Source: Massospora cicadina
Taxonomy: Eukaryota > Entomophthoromycota > Entomophthoromycetes > Entomophthorales > Entomophthoraceae
NCBI GenBank assembly: GCA_022478985.1
Contig: JAKSZP010002679.1
Span: forward strand, 1 to 64,000
Length of the DNA: 64,000 nt
Direction: 5' to 3'
Shown here: positions 30,541 to 42,899 of the stretch, in pieces
Position numbering within the stretch: position 1 is the stretch's first letter
Layout: each line of letters begins with the position of its first letter
Translations under genes and position numbers: made by a program
The notes under the pieces: generated by a model
The model's input: the letters and a program-made list of their open reading frames with translations, nothing else
Database searches by the model: none
What the model was told of the DNA's origin: nothing

Positions 30541-31952
30541 ATGTCAGGGAGCAGTTGGGCAAGTAAGGTAAGAGGCACAGGTGGTAGGCCTGTGACTTCC
30601 AACATTTGCAAACGCCCCAGAGAAACCGGCGGATTAGATAAAAATAAAAAACTGGCGGTTACTATTTCCCCAGAAATCCTCACTTGGCAGGCACAATGTA
30701 TCCAGTACATCAACACACCACACTCTCAACCACTCTTGTTGGTGGAATACAGAGTCTGGGTGTTCCTGGATATTCAGCAAACAGCGTTATGGGAAAAATT
30801 TTGTGGGGATGTGCACACTCATTTCCCAACTGCAGTGTATGTTGCACCTCACTCCATGTCACGCAGTTGGCTGGATCTCAGTTTCAAAAACAAGGAGGCA
30901 GCAGATGAAGCTGCTGTGGTGCGCATAGTGATTGACCTCCCTGAAGGGCAGCGGGTTGTCAAAACCAAGCGCACCAGATGGACAAAATCCAACCAAATTT
31001 TCCTCACATTTGACTTTTTGCCCACTACAGTCAAGTGTGCCATTCTGGAGCAGCATCTGAAGGCTGGTCTCACCATATATGGTGAAATACAATACTTCAA
31101 GATGCAACGCTTTACGCTGATGCCACATCTGTGCACCAGTAAAGCCATAGCAGTTCTGACCCCAACTGAGGAGATTGCAAAGGACCTAACCCAGATCCTG
31201 CACTCCACTTTTATTAAAATTGAAGGGCATACCACCCACCCTTTCTGGGTAACCGTAGACAGCACACCCCTCATCTGCACACACTGTGATGCGTTCAGCT
31301 ATAAGGCACATGCATGCCCCACCAAGGAGGGCATCACATTCCAAGAGCACCCCTCAGCAGCCATGACCAACGGGGAGGCTCACTATGAACCAACCACCAG
31401 TACTAAAGAGGCCTTCCCATGGGGAGCACAAAGCTGCTACTTATTAGTAAAGCCTGCCTCCCCTCAAGAGCGAAAGAAGGCTAAACAGGACCACAGGGCC
31501 GCGGCCAAGGAAGTGGCCAAGGTCGCCTCAGCTATCCCACACTCCCAACGCCAGGAGGACATTGAAACCTTCACAGTGGAAGCATCTCAGGAATTCTCAA
31601 CCAATCAGATTGGGAAGCCCAAGCCAATTGGGCCACCCAATATGAGGATCTGATGGGCAACTCAATCTCACCTGACCTTTGCAACCAAGCCCCAATTGGA
31701 ACTGATTTGGTCTTCAACCTACCTGAAAAAAAATTTTATCTGAATGTTGGTGTACCAAACTCATCTGCACCGCAAAAAATTTGTTCAGCGGGGAAACCAA
31801 AAGTGAAGGCAAAAGCCAACGTGAACCTGTCTGCTAAAATTAACAAGTCTTCTGGTAGTGTTGCTGCAAACACCCACACCACCGTGAAGGCCCATAGGGA
31901 TCTGGAGGAGGCTGGTGGGCCCAGGTGCCCACCCCTCACACCTAAGGTGTGA
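30541..31952 (+). pseudogene. LINE 1 ORF1 (RRM-like, CCHC), one frameshift
   Basis: The ATG at 30541 (MSGSSWASKVRG) follows the leader hairpins. 370 codons are open to 31653, then the correct frame continues as 31653-31952, so one base change near 31590 is enough to break it. Two RRM-like modules are visible (GWLDLGFESK-type at residues about 110-150; FLTFDFLPTTVK to KAIAVLTP at about 155-220). The zinc knuckle reads CTHCDAFSYKAHAC, in which the zinc-binding His is Tyr, unlike the intact knuckles of LINE 2 and 3. A basic Ala/Lys-rich segment follows. The second frame ends in TGA overlapping the ORF2 ATG (TGATG). Confidence 0.85.
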
Positions 31953-34900
31953 TGGGGGAAACCTTCACTTTAGGGATGTTGAATATTGCCAGACTCAAGG
32001 CCTTGCCATCCTGGGCTAGGAAACTAAGTTTTTTACAAAAAAATTTACCCATGGACATCCTGGCCATCCAGGTGTCCCACTGTCCATGAGGTTCTGAGGA
32101 CACTTGGAAAACCATGCTCCTCCCTTCCCTATCCTTCTGGTCTGAGCACTGTGGGGTGCTTGTTTGGAAAAACAATTTTTTTAAATTTTTATCATTTGAA
32201 TCCTTCCTCAATAGCTGAGTCCTCATTGTCACATTTTTGTGGGCTGACGTGGTGCACGCTATCATCAGCATTTATGCCCTGACCTGTGCATGAGAGCATC
32301 AGGAATTTTTCTCATTGGTCAAATCCCTTCCATTACCCCCTGACCCTTTTGTAGTTGGCGACATGAACTGTTGGTTAAAAACAACCACAACTGTTGTCCT
32401 TCCTCATCTCATGCCCCCCAGGGCCACATAGAACTTTGCATTCTAAAGGCAACCCTTGGGTTATTAGATGCACTGCCGTGGCAAGCTCCACTGCTTGAGA
32501 ACATGATGTGCCCCCACATCCACAACGGCCAATTAAGGTCCATTTCCCGCATCAACCTTATCCTCATGCCAGTGAAATTTTGATCCCATATTTCCCACTT
32601 CCACACATCAAAAATCGATTTCTCTGACCACCGGCTGGTCTTGATAACCTACCACCTACCCATCACAGTGGCTAGGGCTCTGCGTTGGTGCAAACTCCAC
32701 CCACCTGAACTACGTCGCCAGGATTTTCCACATGAGTGGAATCAGCAACCTCAGCAAAAGAGTTTAATACACCGTTTTGCATGGACCCCATCTCCACATG
32801 GTCAACCTTCAAAGAGGATACCATCCGCCACGCTTGCCATCTCTCCTCCTGACGCTCACGAGCTACATTGGCCATCATCTCGCGCGCTCTGGCAGAGTTG
32901 GCACACCTGGAGTCCAACATCCCAGCCACAGGCTACAGCCCTGCTTGGGGCCAGAAGTGGGCAAAGCAGCCGCCCACCTCAATGAGCTTGAAAGGCAACA
33001 CAAACATTGGATTTGTGTTCAATACAGGGCCAAACACATTACAAAGGGTGGCATGTGCTCCGCCTGTTTTTTTAAAAAATTCTTCACACCACGCCAGAGT
33101 GTGGCCTGCACACAGGTGTGGAAATCAGACAATTCCATCGCAGATATGCTGGCTGAAGTGGCAATCAAAATACAAAAGTATTACTACGAGTTGTATCAAT
33201 CCAATCCAATTCAGCCAGCTGAAATGGCGAATTTTCTTGATGACGCTCACATCCGCACCATTTCCTGATACCCAGAGTTAATGAATTTGATTACTCTGAA
33301 TGAACTCTAGTCCGCCATCTGCGGTGCACCAAAACAGAAATGCCCAGGCCCTGATAGCATTCCATATGAGTTCTATAAGAAGTACTTCATATATATATCC
33401 CCACTGCTGCTTGCCTCCCTTAACCAGAGCCTTCTGGATATGCGCCTTCTACCAGGAGGGCAAGAGGCCTTCACCATCACACTCTTCAAGAAAGGAGATA
33501 AGCTAGACCTAGCCAACTGGCGCCCCATTTCTTTAACTAACACAGATACAAAAATATTAACTAAAATCATGGCTAACCATCTAGGGATTATAGCCTCTGC
33601 CACCATCTCCCCAGAACAATTCAGTTTCATACCCAGAAGGTCGATTTGGGACAACGTGCACTCTGTGGCTAATGCATGCCAGTCCACAGCCTCAAGGCAC
33701 TAGTATTCTTGGACCAACAGAAGGCATATGATAGAGTAAACTGGGAATACCCCAGAGCCTGCCTCCACCAATTCTGCCTACCCCCTCGCTTCATCAGTTG
33801 GGTGATGATGCTTACAGAATCTGCAACAATGGCAGTGCAGGGCCCTGGCTTCCTCACAGAAATAGTCCGCCCTCAAAGGGGCCTACGCCAAGGGGACCCC
33901 CTTAGCCCACTCTTATATAACTTCAGTCTTGACCCACTACTTCAAAACGTGAATGCCTGCCTCAATGGGGTCCACGCACCAGGCCAAACCCCAGTCAAGA
34001 TGATGGTGTTTGCAGATGATTGAGTGGTTGGGGTGTCTAATAATCAAGATGCACGCGCGCTTGAAGCTCTCATTCAGGAGTATTCCCAGGTAAGTAATGC
34101 TGCACTGAACGCCTCCAAAACTGAAATCATCCTCCTTGGTCAGTATCAAACCTACTGGGCCCCAGCGACCAGTTCCCATCCTGGCCCATCAGCTTGCACA
34201 TGTGCCCGCCTTCCCTGCTCACCCCACACCGCCCCACTTGTGCTCCCCTTCATGCCACACCCTATCATAGGGCCTGTCCGCCATCTGGGCGTGTGGGTGG
34301 AGGCAGGCGGGTATGCCTCAGCAGTAATGGAAAGTTATATTCTAGACAACGTGATGAAGTGCATCGCCTCCCTCAGAGCCCACCCTACTTCCCTTACTGG
34401 CAGGGTTGTTCTAGCCAACTCTATGCTCCTCTCCAAAGTCTGGTTTGGAGCCCACGCCATCGCCTTCTCCCCAGGTTTTTCAAATCTATGTATGCCTTTC
34501 TAAAAGGTTGGCTCTGGTCAGGCCGCCTACCGCCAGTGTGGCTTGAGGTCATGTTTGGCCCTTGTCGTCATGGTGGCATGGGCCTGCTCAACTTTAAAGC
34601 TCATGCTGACAAGATCATGGGCACCTGGATTGCAGCCATCACTGCCCCTATTCTACCCTTCCAACACTGGTCCCGCGTGGCCCACTCCAACTTCTCCCAC
34701 GCCCTGGGCCTTACTAATCTGTCAAACCCTCACTCCTTGATGAAATATCTGGCTTCCCACCCATCGGCCACAGGTCCTCACGGTACTAAACCCCACCTCA
34801 AACAAATCCTCCTCTCCATGCAGAGCGCGAAGTGGAGAATCTGTATTTGTGGACACACAACTCAGAGAGGCCACCCCTCTCCTCAGTTCACACAGGAGGT

Positions 34901-35578
34901 ACAGGGGCTACCCATTCAAGATGGCTTGATCCCCACACAGCCACATGTCCTATCCAGGGTGGACTACCTGGACATGATGGACATCCCTTACTCCATTGAG
35001 ACTTAGAAGGCTATTTGGAAATACGCACACCATCCTCTGTTGCAGCCTCATATCTGTTCCCATGTGTGGCGCTGCCTGAGGTGGGTGTATCATACAGCTG
35101 AGCGCTCTAATGCTTTACACTCATCCTGCGCCATGTGTGGCCAGTATGGAACGCTGTTCCACCGCCTGGAGAAGTGCCCTACCTCTAAAGTGATATGGCG
35201 TGAGGTGCAACGTCTGCTTTGCCAGTATCAGACACATCCCTTCAGTTTATCTCAGATAATGTTTGCTTTAAGTATGGTCTCACCTCTCCCACCCTCCCTC
35301 CGTGCTCTCTGGTGGTCACAATCGCCATGTGGACCATCCACACGATTGTATTGGATGCCATCACAGGCTCCACCCCCACCCTCCCAGAAGCTGTCCACAG
35401 ATTCTGGTCCCATTTGGTGGACCACTTTCTAGCATGGATGTTTGGGTACCTCCCACCGCGTTGCCGTCAGCTGGTCTCCTCCTGGTTCCCAGTTTGTTTC
35501 ATCAACTTGGACCCCTTCCTCCACATGTGTTCAATTGTGGTTACAGCCCCTTTACACGTTCCCTCCTACTCCCCATAG
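31952..35578 (+). pseudogene. LINE 1 ORF2 (endonuclease, RT)
   Basis: Starts at the ATG overlapping the ORF1 stop (MGETFTLGMLNIARLKAL). The endonuclease spans about 31952-32690, with GDMNCW near 32360, a MSCIDLIL-like block and IDFSDHRLVL near 32610-32640. The linker spans 32790-33270, and RT 33440-34180, with KKGDKLDLANWRPI, QKAYDRVNW, QRGLRQGDPLSPLLYNFSLD and FADD followed by TGA at 34021-34023. The C-terminal finger is CAMCGQYGTLFHRLEKC (about 35130-35180). In-frame stops include TGA at 32088, 32216 and 33267, and TAG at 35004. Inactive. Confidence 0.88.
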
Positions 35579-35704
35579 TGGCGTTCCCGCTGGCAACAAG
35601 AGATAGCATCGCTTCTCTTGGGCCTTCCCTGTTACTAAGTTTCATTTTTTTTTTTTTACATTCAGAAGTGTCCATCCCCAAGTCAGCCTTCCCCACAATA
35701 AATA

Positions 35705-35719
35705 AATATTTGGGAAACC
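35705..35719. repeat. Target-site duplication of LINE 1, right
   Basis: AATATTTGGGAAACC, identical to 30432-30446; the Helitron helicase reading resumes here. Confidence 0.92.
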
Positions 35720-36944
35720 TTTGTGAATCAATTCATCTGTGGTTGCTGTGATTTTACAGAAGTTTGTTGGCAATATGATACATTGTGTAGATTCATTGAT
35801 TGTCATTTTCCCATTCCCAATATCCAACAATTGTTTTGCAAAATGTCTAGCTGATGCATCATGTTGTAGATGTACACGCATATTGGTCTTCAATTTTATT
35901 TTCTGTACATGTCGCCATAAAACTGATGATTTGAGACATGCATTAAGTTCATCAGAGGGTGGTGAACGTGGTTTAACTGGTATAACTTGTCAAAAATCAC
36001 CAGATAATAAAATGAGTGCACCACCAAAGAGCTGTTCATTTCCTCTCAAATCTTTAGTGTACAATGAAGTGCTTCCAATGCTTTTTTGTGTGCCATAGTA
36101 TATTCATCCTATATAATAAGTTGACATGATTGGAGTACTTTACCCATTCTAGAATTTTTTTTGATATTGCATGTAGGTGTCTCAATGATTTGCATATTCA
36201 ATGGCAATTTCAGTGCTGAATGCGCTGTTCAGCCACCATCCAAAAGAGTTGCCACAATTCCATATGAAGCAATTTCCAGTGCAATATTTTTTTGTGATCA
36301 TATGGTTGCCAAAATAAGTGAAATGAGAAAAGTTTTGCCTGTGCCTCCAGGCGCATCTAGAAAATACAATCTCCCACTTTGGCTTGTAATTGCATGAATA
36401 ATTCTGTCATACACTATGCGTTGTTCTGGAACCAATTTTGGAAGATTCATTTGAACAAATATACCCAATTCATCAATATCAAAGTGGGTTTCTTGGTGCA
36501 AATTATGATCAAAAAGGTCATTTGCAGATCAATTTGGCACAGCCATTCCCAATTGTACAGTGCTTTGTTAGCAATTGTTAAATGTGTCCTCAATTGAAAT
36601 CAATGCCTCATTATATATGTTTGGTGTGAATTGAATGTCTGAATTTTGATTCATTGCATGCAAACAATGTAGGATATCTTCACTCATGTAGTCTTTACAT
36701 TTTTCCAAAGATCTTTTGGATTTGATGGAAAGCACATTGTCAATATAATTACAAATAATGTGCATATTTGCTGTGGGTGAGCAGTATTCAATGCATCAGC
36801 AAGTGAAGTGTCCCAATGTGCATCATTTTCAAGAAGATCCAATTCTTGGCAAGCTTCACGATAAGTGGCACATACTTGATTGTTTACTGTTCTCAATTCT
36901 TGAAAGGATGTCAGTCCACGTAAATTGATTAACAGTAATTGCAA
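35720..36944 (-). pseudogene. Helitron helicase N-terminal part (PIF1-like)
   Basis: In minus-strand order: 36944-36684 (INLRGLTSFQELRTVNNQVC, ATYREACQELDLLENDAHWD), 36765-36568, then 36501-36298 with motif I GGTGKTFLI (Walker A) in LYFLDAPGGTGKTFLISLIL. The Walker B region DEYTMAHKKALEALHCTLK is at about 36110-36060, with its Trp as TAG. A KTNMRVHLQ block is in the 35893-35720 frame, ending at the LINE 1 junction G-F-P-N-I. The helicase unwinds DNA during rolling-circle transposition. Multiple stops and frameshifts. Confidence 0.9.
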
Positions 36945-37735
36945 GTAAAAACACTCTGCATTTTTTGGGTGAACAGTGTACAGACAGCCTAATGTAGCAG
37001 CTGAATATAAGTTGGAATATCTTCAACTGCTTTTTCTTATTTGCAACATTGAAACTTCTTTGCTGATGCATTCCATGTGTAGTATGTTGGCACTTCAGAG
37101 TAAAGTAGCATCTTTGCAAACATATCATCCCTGCACAATGAGAAAAATGCAGTTTATGTTGTTGGCGGTGGTGACAATGCTCTTGCATGTGCATTTTCTG
37201 TTGTGAAGTATATGTGCTGTTCATTTTCAAGGTGCACTGCTAAATGAATAACTGTTGGATATCATTCATGGATAGAAAAATGATAAAATGTGCCATACTG
37301 CTTCATTGCTACTAATGTAGCGTCCCAGTTGATATTGGTCAATTTTATTGATAGATGCAATTGCATTTCTCACTCCAAAAACTGCCATATCACTTCCTTT
37401 GTTGACATATTTGCAAATGTGCTTGATTAAATTTCACTGAGGTGCAATACTTAGTTTTGATGTATGCTTTTAATGTTTTGAGAGTAATGGTGAATAAGGT
37501 ATAACCCAACATTTACAACTTCAACATCATTGTTTTGTACTTTTAAAGGGATGGATTTGCCACCATCTTCAGTTGATAGCTGATGATAGAGTGAATACCT
37601 ATCATTGCTAGTGATAGTCTCAGCAAGTAAGTCTCTTGAGTATCATACGTGCATTCTGCATCAGACATGCATGGTGTATTGTTATTTAGTAAGCCACATG
37701 GACCATTGATCATGTTTTTTGGTGACAACTTCAAA
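36945..37735 (-). pseudogene. Helitron Rep C-terminal part
   Basis: Mixed frames but recognisable: IKHICKYVNKGSDMAVFGV near 37450-37380, carrying the tyrosine-containing K-Y-x-x-K-G-S-D region of Helitron Rep, then QLGRYISSNEAVWHILSF (about 37340-37290). A segment follows that continues into the helicase (37230-36945, including C-L-Y-T-V-H-P-K-N-A-E-C-F). The HUH motif and the N-terminal Helitron-like domain would lie upstream, but 37740-38246 is non-coding repeat, so they are absent. Confidence 0.75.
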
Positions 37736-37849
37736 TAAGTTTAGATTAATATCAACATCTGATATTTCTGCTGAGATAAGTGTCTGAAATAGAGTTTGTA
37801 AGATTTGATTACAGATAAACAGAATTGACAGTAAGTTTAAGAAAAGTGC

Positions 37850-38246
37850 ATAAAAAAAATGACCACTAACCACTTAACAAAACCATTTAAAATATCCAAT
37901 CAACTAAATATCTAACTTCTCAGCGTAACTATATACTAACTACCATCAAAAGTATATAGGATTTACTTGATATATGCAAAGCTTTTTTTGAATATGAAAA
38001 TAAAATTTTTTGATGGATTATTGTATTGTTATTGAAGATACACAATTGTGGCAAATTTAAGAATTTTTTATTGGCAATAAGTGTGTCTGAAATAGAGCTT
38101 GTAAGATTTAATTACAGACAGACAGACAGACATAATTGACAGTGAGTTTAAAGGGAAAGGGTATAAAAGTGATTATGCTAGGATTCAAACAACTGACCTT
38201 TCTTAAAGTTGAAGCTTAGAGTCAAAAGCTGAGCTGATTATGCTAG
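37850..38246 (-). repeat. Dispersed repeat with tRNA-like module, left half
   Basis: Matches 51280-51662 closely: ACCACTTAACA.AACC, TATATAGGATTT, TAAGTGTCTGAAATAGAGC, GATT.AATTACAGACAGACAG, then the tRNA-like segment 38171-38246. On the minus strand the last part reads like a tRNA 5' half followed by a degenerate box B (GTTTGAATCC). The repeat stops abruptly at 38246, where LINE D begins, and resumes at 50221. Confidence 0.75.
38231..38246. repeat. Probable target-site duplication of LINE D, left
   Basis: GAGCTGATTATGCTAG; the partner GAGCCAATTATACTAG is at 50205-50220. Three mismatches, all transitions, fit an old insertion. Confidence 0.65.
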
Positions 38247-38451
38247 ATTTTTTAAAACTCCATACTTTATTAAGATATAAATTTAAGGGAAAGTAAGAGG
38301 GGAGGGCGGAATACAGGCTATTTGGCCAAGGGTAAAAGGACTGGGATTTTGGGCGCTAGAGTTCTAGCACCTCTGACCATTGCTGATTGGCAATTGCCAT
38401 CGCTAGCCATGGTTCTAGCATCGGTGGGCTTACAGGTCATTCAATTCTCAG

Positions 38452-41400
38452 TCAATTAGTTGTCTCATCACGTGCATTGAGCAATCCAGTGGGGAAAGCC
38501 ATTTGTGTGTCTTTATAATACCCAGGGATTATGTGCAAAATTTTTGAGATCCAACGGAGATGATCAGAGATAATCCAAATGGTCTTCAATACCAAACCTC
38601 TGTGGTGGGAGCACTTGTTGCTTAAAAACCTTGGTGACAAGCGCACAGTGAATTACCCATACACAATAATGGTAAATGAAGTCTCATAGTTGGATCAGAG
38701 CCATTCTCCAGGGCTTTTGTAAATAAAAGGTCCTGCAATGGATGTATATCCAGTGGTGAATGTTCTCCTGATAGAATGTAATGTATTGTGGACCAGTATT
38801 TTTTGAACACGGTGCATTCATGATAATGGTGTGCTATGTCTGCTTCCAGTTCAGCACATATGGGGCATCCTTTGTGCTGGTAGTCACAACCCGCTGTGCT
38901 TGCCAATTTTAAAATCCGCCAGGTTACTGAATGCTGTTTAGCTGTAACCAAGTGGGAGTTCAGGCCCAAAATCAACTCCTTTGTCAGGTAATTGGTGTCA
39001 TGGCCTTAAGTAGTCCAGTCATTTAGGATTCGTGGATGGGTGGGCGGATTTGCACCCCAGTTTTGGGAGCAGATCCCATATTCTATCAGCATCAATTTGT
39101 ACCTTATTCTGATCAACTTGGTTGCGTATTTGTCAGAAATTTGGTTACGCTCCTCCCATCCTTGTTGTAGAAATCATTGGAATTATGTGCTTCACATGTC
39201 CCTCTGAATTTTGTCAGCCTCTCAGTCCGATTGCTCAAATGACCACCCAACCTGGCGCACGGCCCAATTGCATAGTTGCCAGTAGTGTGGGGCACCTTTT
39301 CGAGGTTATCCATGGGTGGTTCGCCATCCATTTATGTATCAATCAGGGAGACCAGCTCTTGGAGGCCTTGGGCTCTTGCCCAGTTCATGCCCCATGCTAT
39401 GGTCGGGAAGTACATGTGCATCTGTGTTAGCTTCAGAAATAACTTCCCTCAAATGTGCCAGGCATGGAATTCAAAGTCCAGGAGGCCCATGCCTCCTTTG
39501 TTCTTGGTTTTGACAGGGCTTCCAGTGGTATTGGTGCCACCTTCGCCTTTAACCACAGGAAATTTCAGAGCATTGACCTGATTTTTTCTCCTAAGTTTGG
39601 GCTCATTGGCAGCACGTGAGCAACATACCACAACTTAGAGAAGATGAAGACATTTATTGCCTGCACTTTCTCCTTGAAACATAGTCTGGCGCTTTTCCAG
39701 CATGCTATTTAGATCAATAAGCTTGACAATACTTCTTGTTTGGTCTCAGTACCGCTGGTCCCTTGTCATTGAAGAGTATCCCAAGGTATTGGACTGTCTG
39801 GGAGCTCATAATTGGTATTGTGTCAGTTGGTGGGCTGAAGCTTGGGTTGCTGACTCTCATCACTAAGGTTTTTGCTAAAGTTGATTTTTGCATTTGATGT
39901 GAGCTGATATAGGTTTGATAGTTCCTCAGCGCTTGGAGGTCAGTTGAGGAGCTTATTCCTACTACTGCATCATTAGCAAATGCTAGCATCTTCAGTGGCA
40001 TTTGGTTAGGGGTGGACTAAGCCCCAGGCTTCGCGTCCGCTGCTGCCAGTAGATTGTTGGCTGCAAAGTTGAAGTATCAGTGTTATAGGGTCACCTTGGC
40101 GGAGACCTTGCCAATAGGGATTTTGTTGGTTGCACCATCTGCGACCATAACCTTTGTTACCAGGCCTTAGTATAGTGTTGTTATCCATGCTCAAAACGTG
40201 TCAGGATACCAATCACCTTTAGTGCCTCATGTAGGAATGACCATGTTACTTGGTCATATGCCTTTTTTCCATGTTGAGGAACATAAGGTAGCCTTGTTCA
40301 ATGCCCTCATATCCTGGAGTATGCTCTGGACTGAACCAATGCTGTCCCATAAACTATGACCTTTGATGAAGCCATGGGCACTATGGAGCGTGTGTGGTGC
40401 AGTTGCCATCCAGACAATTAGATAGTATGCGCATGAGCAGTTTATAATTGGCATTAAATAGTGCAATTGGGCGCCAGTTCTGAAGTTGGCATCTGAGGCC
40501 TTTTTTATACAGGATTACAATTTGGGTCTCATGGCCTCCCAGGATTTGTTTGACATCGTGCAAACAGTGGTTAAAGGGCTTTGAGCTCTGACATGATGCA
40601 GTCTCAGAATATGCTGTATATTTCTGCACACATATTGTTGGGGCTTGATGCTTTCATTATTGGCAACTCCTTTTAGCACCCTCTTAACTTCATCAATAGA
40701 GATTTTGGTGGATATCTTGGTTACATCTTCCAGCATACAGCCACCCAGTACTGGCTTATCCATGTAAAAAAGGGTTTTTGTTGCCAATTCACTCATTTCT
40801 CTTTATCAGAAGAGATTGCCATAAAAAAGCTCAACCTTGCGCTTGATCATTTCAGGGTCTGTTGATACTTCCCCTTCCGCTGTCTCCACTTCCCATACCC
40901 TACCCTTAGTTCAGATTTCATTGAGGTGTTCAGGCCCTTTTGGGCATCATCCCCCTAGGTCTGAATTGGTAAGTTGCATTGGGCCATCTCTCTGAGTCTT
41001 GCTTCATCATTATGGCCTGATACTTTTGGTATTGTTCATACTCACCAAGTCTTCACTGTCCCCGGTGAGCCTCATTTTAATTTAATTCAGTGTTTCAAGG
41101 GCAGTTCACTTGTAGGAGGTCTTTTCAAACTTCCTTTTTCATGTTTCATTTTCATTTGATCCGGGTCCAACGTTCTGTGGGTCCAACTCTGGGTGGTTGT
41201 CCAGAGGTACCAGTTCCCGTCCTGCTCAACCATTTGGCACCAATCCCCGTCCCCCAGCATGGCTGGTGCCATTGCCACTTGTGGCCTTGAGGGTTTATCA
41301 AGGTGATCTCCACCCAACAACCCTGTGGTTGTTTTGGCATTTATGCTAACCCCCGTTGGAGTCATCAGCCTGAGATTGATGACACAGGGTGTAATCTAAA

Positions 41401-42000
41401 AATTTATCCTGACAGTGGGGTCCAGCGGCATCATATGACTACCAGATTGGCCAGGTTGTAACCTCTTCATTAATTTTTAGGACATCCCCAATTTGACTAG
41501 GTAATTGAGCATCTTGTTAGCTTTACTGTGGGGGTTTTCTCATTGGGTATGTATCCACCACATTCGTCCAACATTCGGTCACCCCTTTTTATGGTTTACT
41601 TTTCAATTTTACAAAATTCCCAAAATACAGTTTTTTTGGGTTTTTTGGGGGGGCGTAGACTCCCCAAAGCTCCTGCCAATTTCTGTTTGTAGCCATTGCA
41701 TCAAGATCCTCCAGCGTGAGTTTCTTCCACAAATTTTAGGTCATTTTCTTGTCCATTGTATATTGCCCTGTGGTCCATCCATAGGGCTTGGGGTTTTCTG
41801 GGGGACCACTGGTTTTTGAGTTTTGGCACCATTTTTTTAGTTACCAGCTTGTGTTTCTGAAATAAAAAAAGGTTTTTTATTATTATTTTTAAATGGGGAT
41901 TTCCCCCTCCTTGTTTTATGCTTCCATCCTCGAGCATTTGTATTTACTACCTCATTTTCAGCTCCCCCCACGGGGATGAGGTTTAGCATTGTCGGTGGAT
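38452..42000 (-). pseudogene. LINE D ORF2 (endonuclease, RT, finger)
   Basis: In minus-strand order: a possible endonuclease remnant (41937-41087, with MLGDGDWCQMVEQDG in place of the G-D-x-N-W motif), linker (40796-40515), RT fingers (40629-40381, VILYKKGLRCQLQNWRPIAL; 40466-40254, HGFIKGHSLWDS), palm (40001-39714, with MLAFANDAVVGI, the FADD box mutated to F-A-N-D), thumb (39631-39449, KNKGGMGLLDFEFHA) and C-terminal finger (38975-38622, GCPICAELEADIAHHYHEC). Every piece is in a different frame or ends at a stop. Confidence 0.75.
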
Positions 42001-42899
42001 CAAGTCTTTACTGAGGTCTGTTTAGTCAGTGATGGTGGTGTCAATGGTTGGTGGGGGGCAATTTGGTTTTTTGGGGGCAGTTTGGTTTGGGGCTGGGATT
42101 TATTCCCCGGGGATCTTTTACTGGGAACTTGCCATCCCCATCTTTCCCGTCAATGGTTAATGGGGATGGTTTTTGTCAGGTCGGTGCCCTTTTTCCCCGC
42201 TGGTGATGGGGATTCTCCCCCATCCTTGGCTGGATTTGCACCCTTCAGTTGATTTTTATGGAGAACTCAATTTTTTTTTGGGATTGCCCAGCCAATTTTG
42301 TCAATTTGTTGCTCCCTTTATTTTTTTCCGTTGCCCCAGGGTTTTTTTGCTGATGACTTCCAATTTCATTTTTATTCCCCCTTTTACCCTTTAGGGTTTG
42401 ATTTTGACGCTGGCACCTGCATCCGCCCTTGCTTAAGACTTTTTGGTTTGCTTTTGCCATTTCCCCCCTCCTGGAACCATTCCCTTGGTTTTGGGGTTTC
42501 TCTGTTGGCCGGGGGTTCCCCCTCCATTAAAGATTTGGGGTTTAATTATAAAAGTTCACTCTTTTTTCCTTTGCCATTTCCTGTTTCCCCCTCTTTCTAT
42601 ATGCCAGGGCCAACTTTTTGGGGTTTTAACCCATACCCCTTAATTTGTGGATCCATTTCTGGCTTTTGGGCGGAGGAAAATCTTGGTACCCATTGGGGAT
42701 TCCCCCCTGGGGCATATTTTTTCCCCTGTGTTTTTCCTTTAAAATGGTGGCATTGAACCATTTGTGGCTGGTCTGGGCAGAACTGGACACTTTTTTGGGA
42801 TCCTCTGTTCAAATATTTTCCCCATCAAGGCCAGGCAGGCGGATGAATCTGGGGGAGAATTTTTTAGTTTCATCCAGGGGGCTTTGTACAGTTCCCCTG

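Larger units (their letters stand above)
30447..35704 (+). mobile_element. LINE 1, full-length Tad1-like element
   Basis: A 5258-bp element with exact ends set by a 15-bp target duplication. The 5' leader is 94 bp and holds two stem-loops (GTTGCAA/TTGCAAC at 30461-30480, AATCTC/GAGATT at 30512-30529). ORF1 and ORF2 follow, then a short 3' UTR ending in an ATAAATAAAT tail at 35695-35704. It is inserted in the opposite orientation into the Helitron helicase. It is the reference copy used here for LINE A, 2 and 3. Confidence 0.93.

Noticed and set aside
30561..30813. The LINE 2 deletion as a retro-copied spliced intron
   Set aside because: The missing segment does not begin with GT and end with AG at matching positions; simple deletion is more likely.
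41989..42756. Plus-strand Phe/Pro/Gly-rich frames as a membrane protein
   Set aside because: They come from homopolymer-rich sequence antisense to LINE D and lack any family signature.
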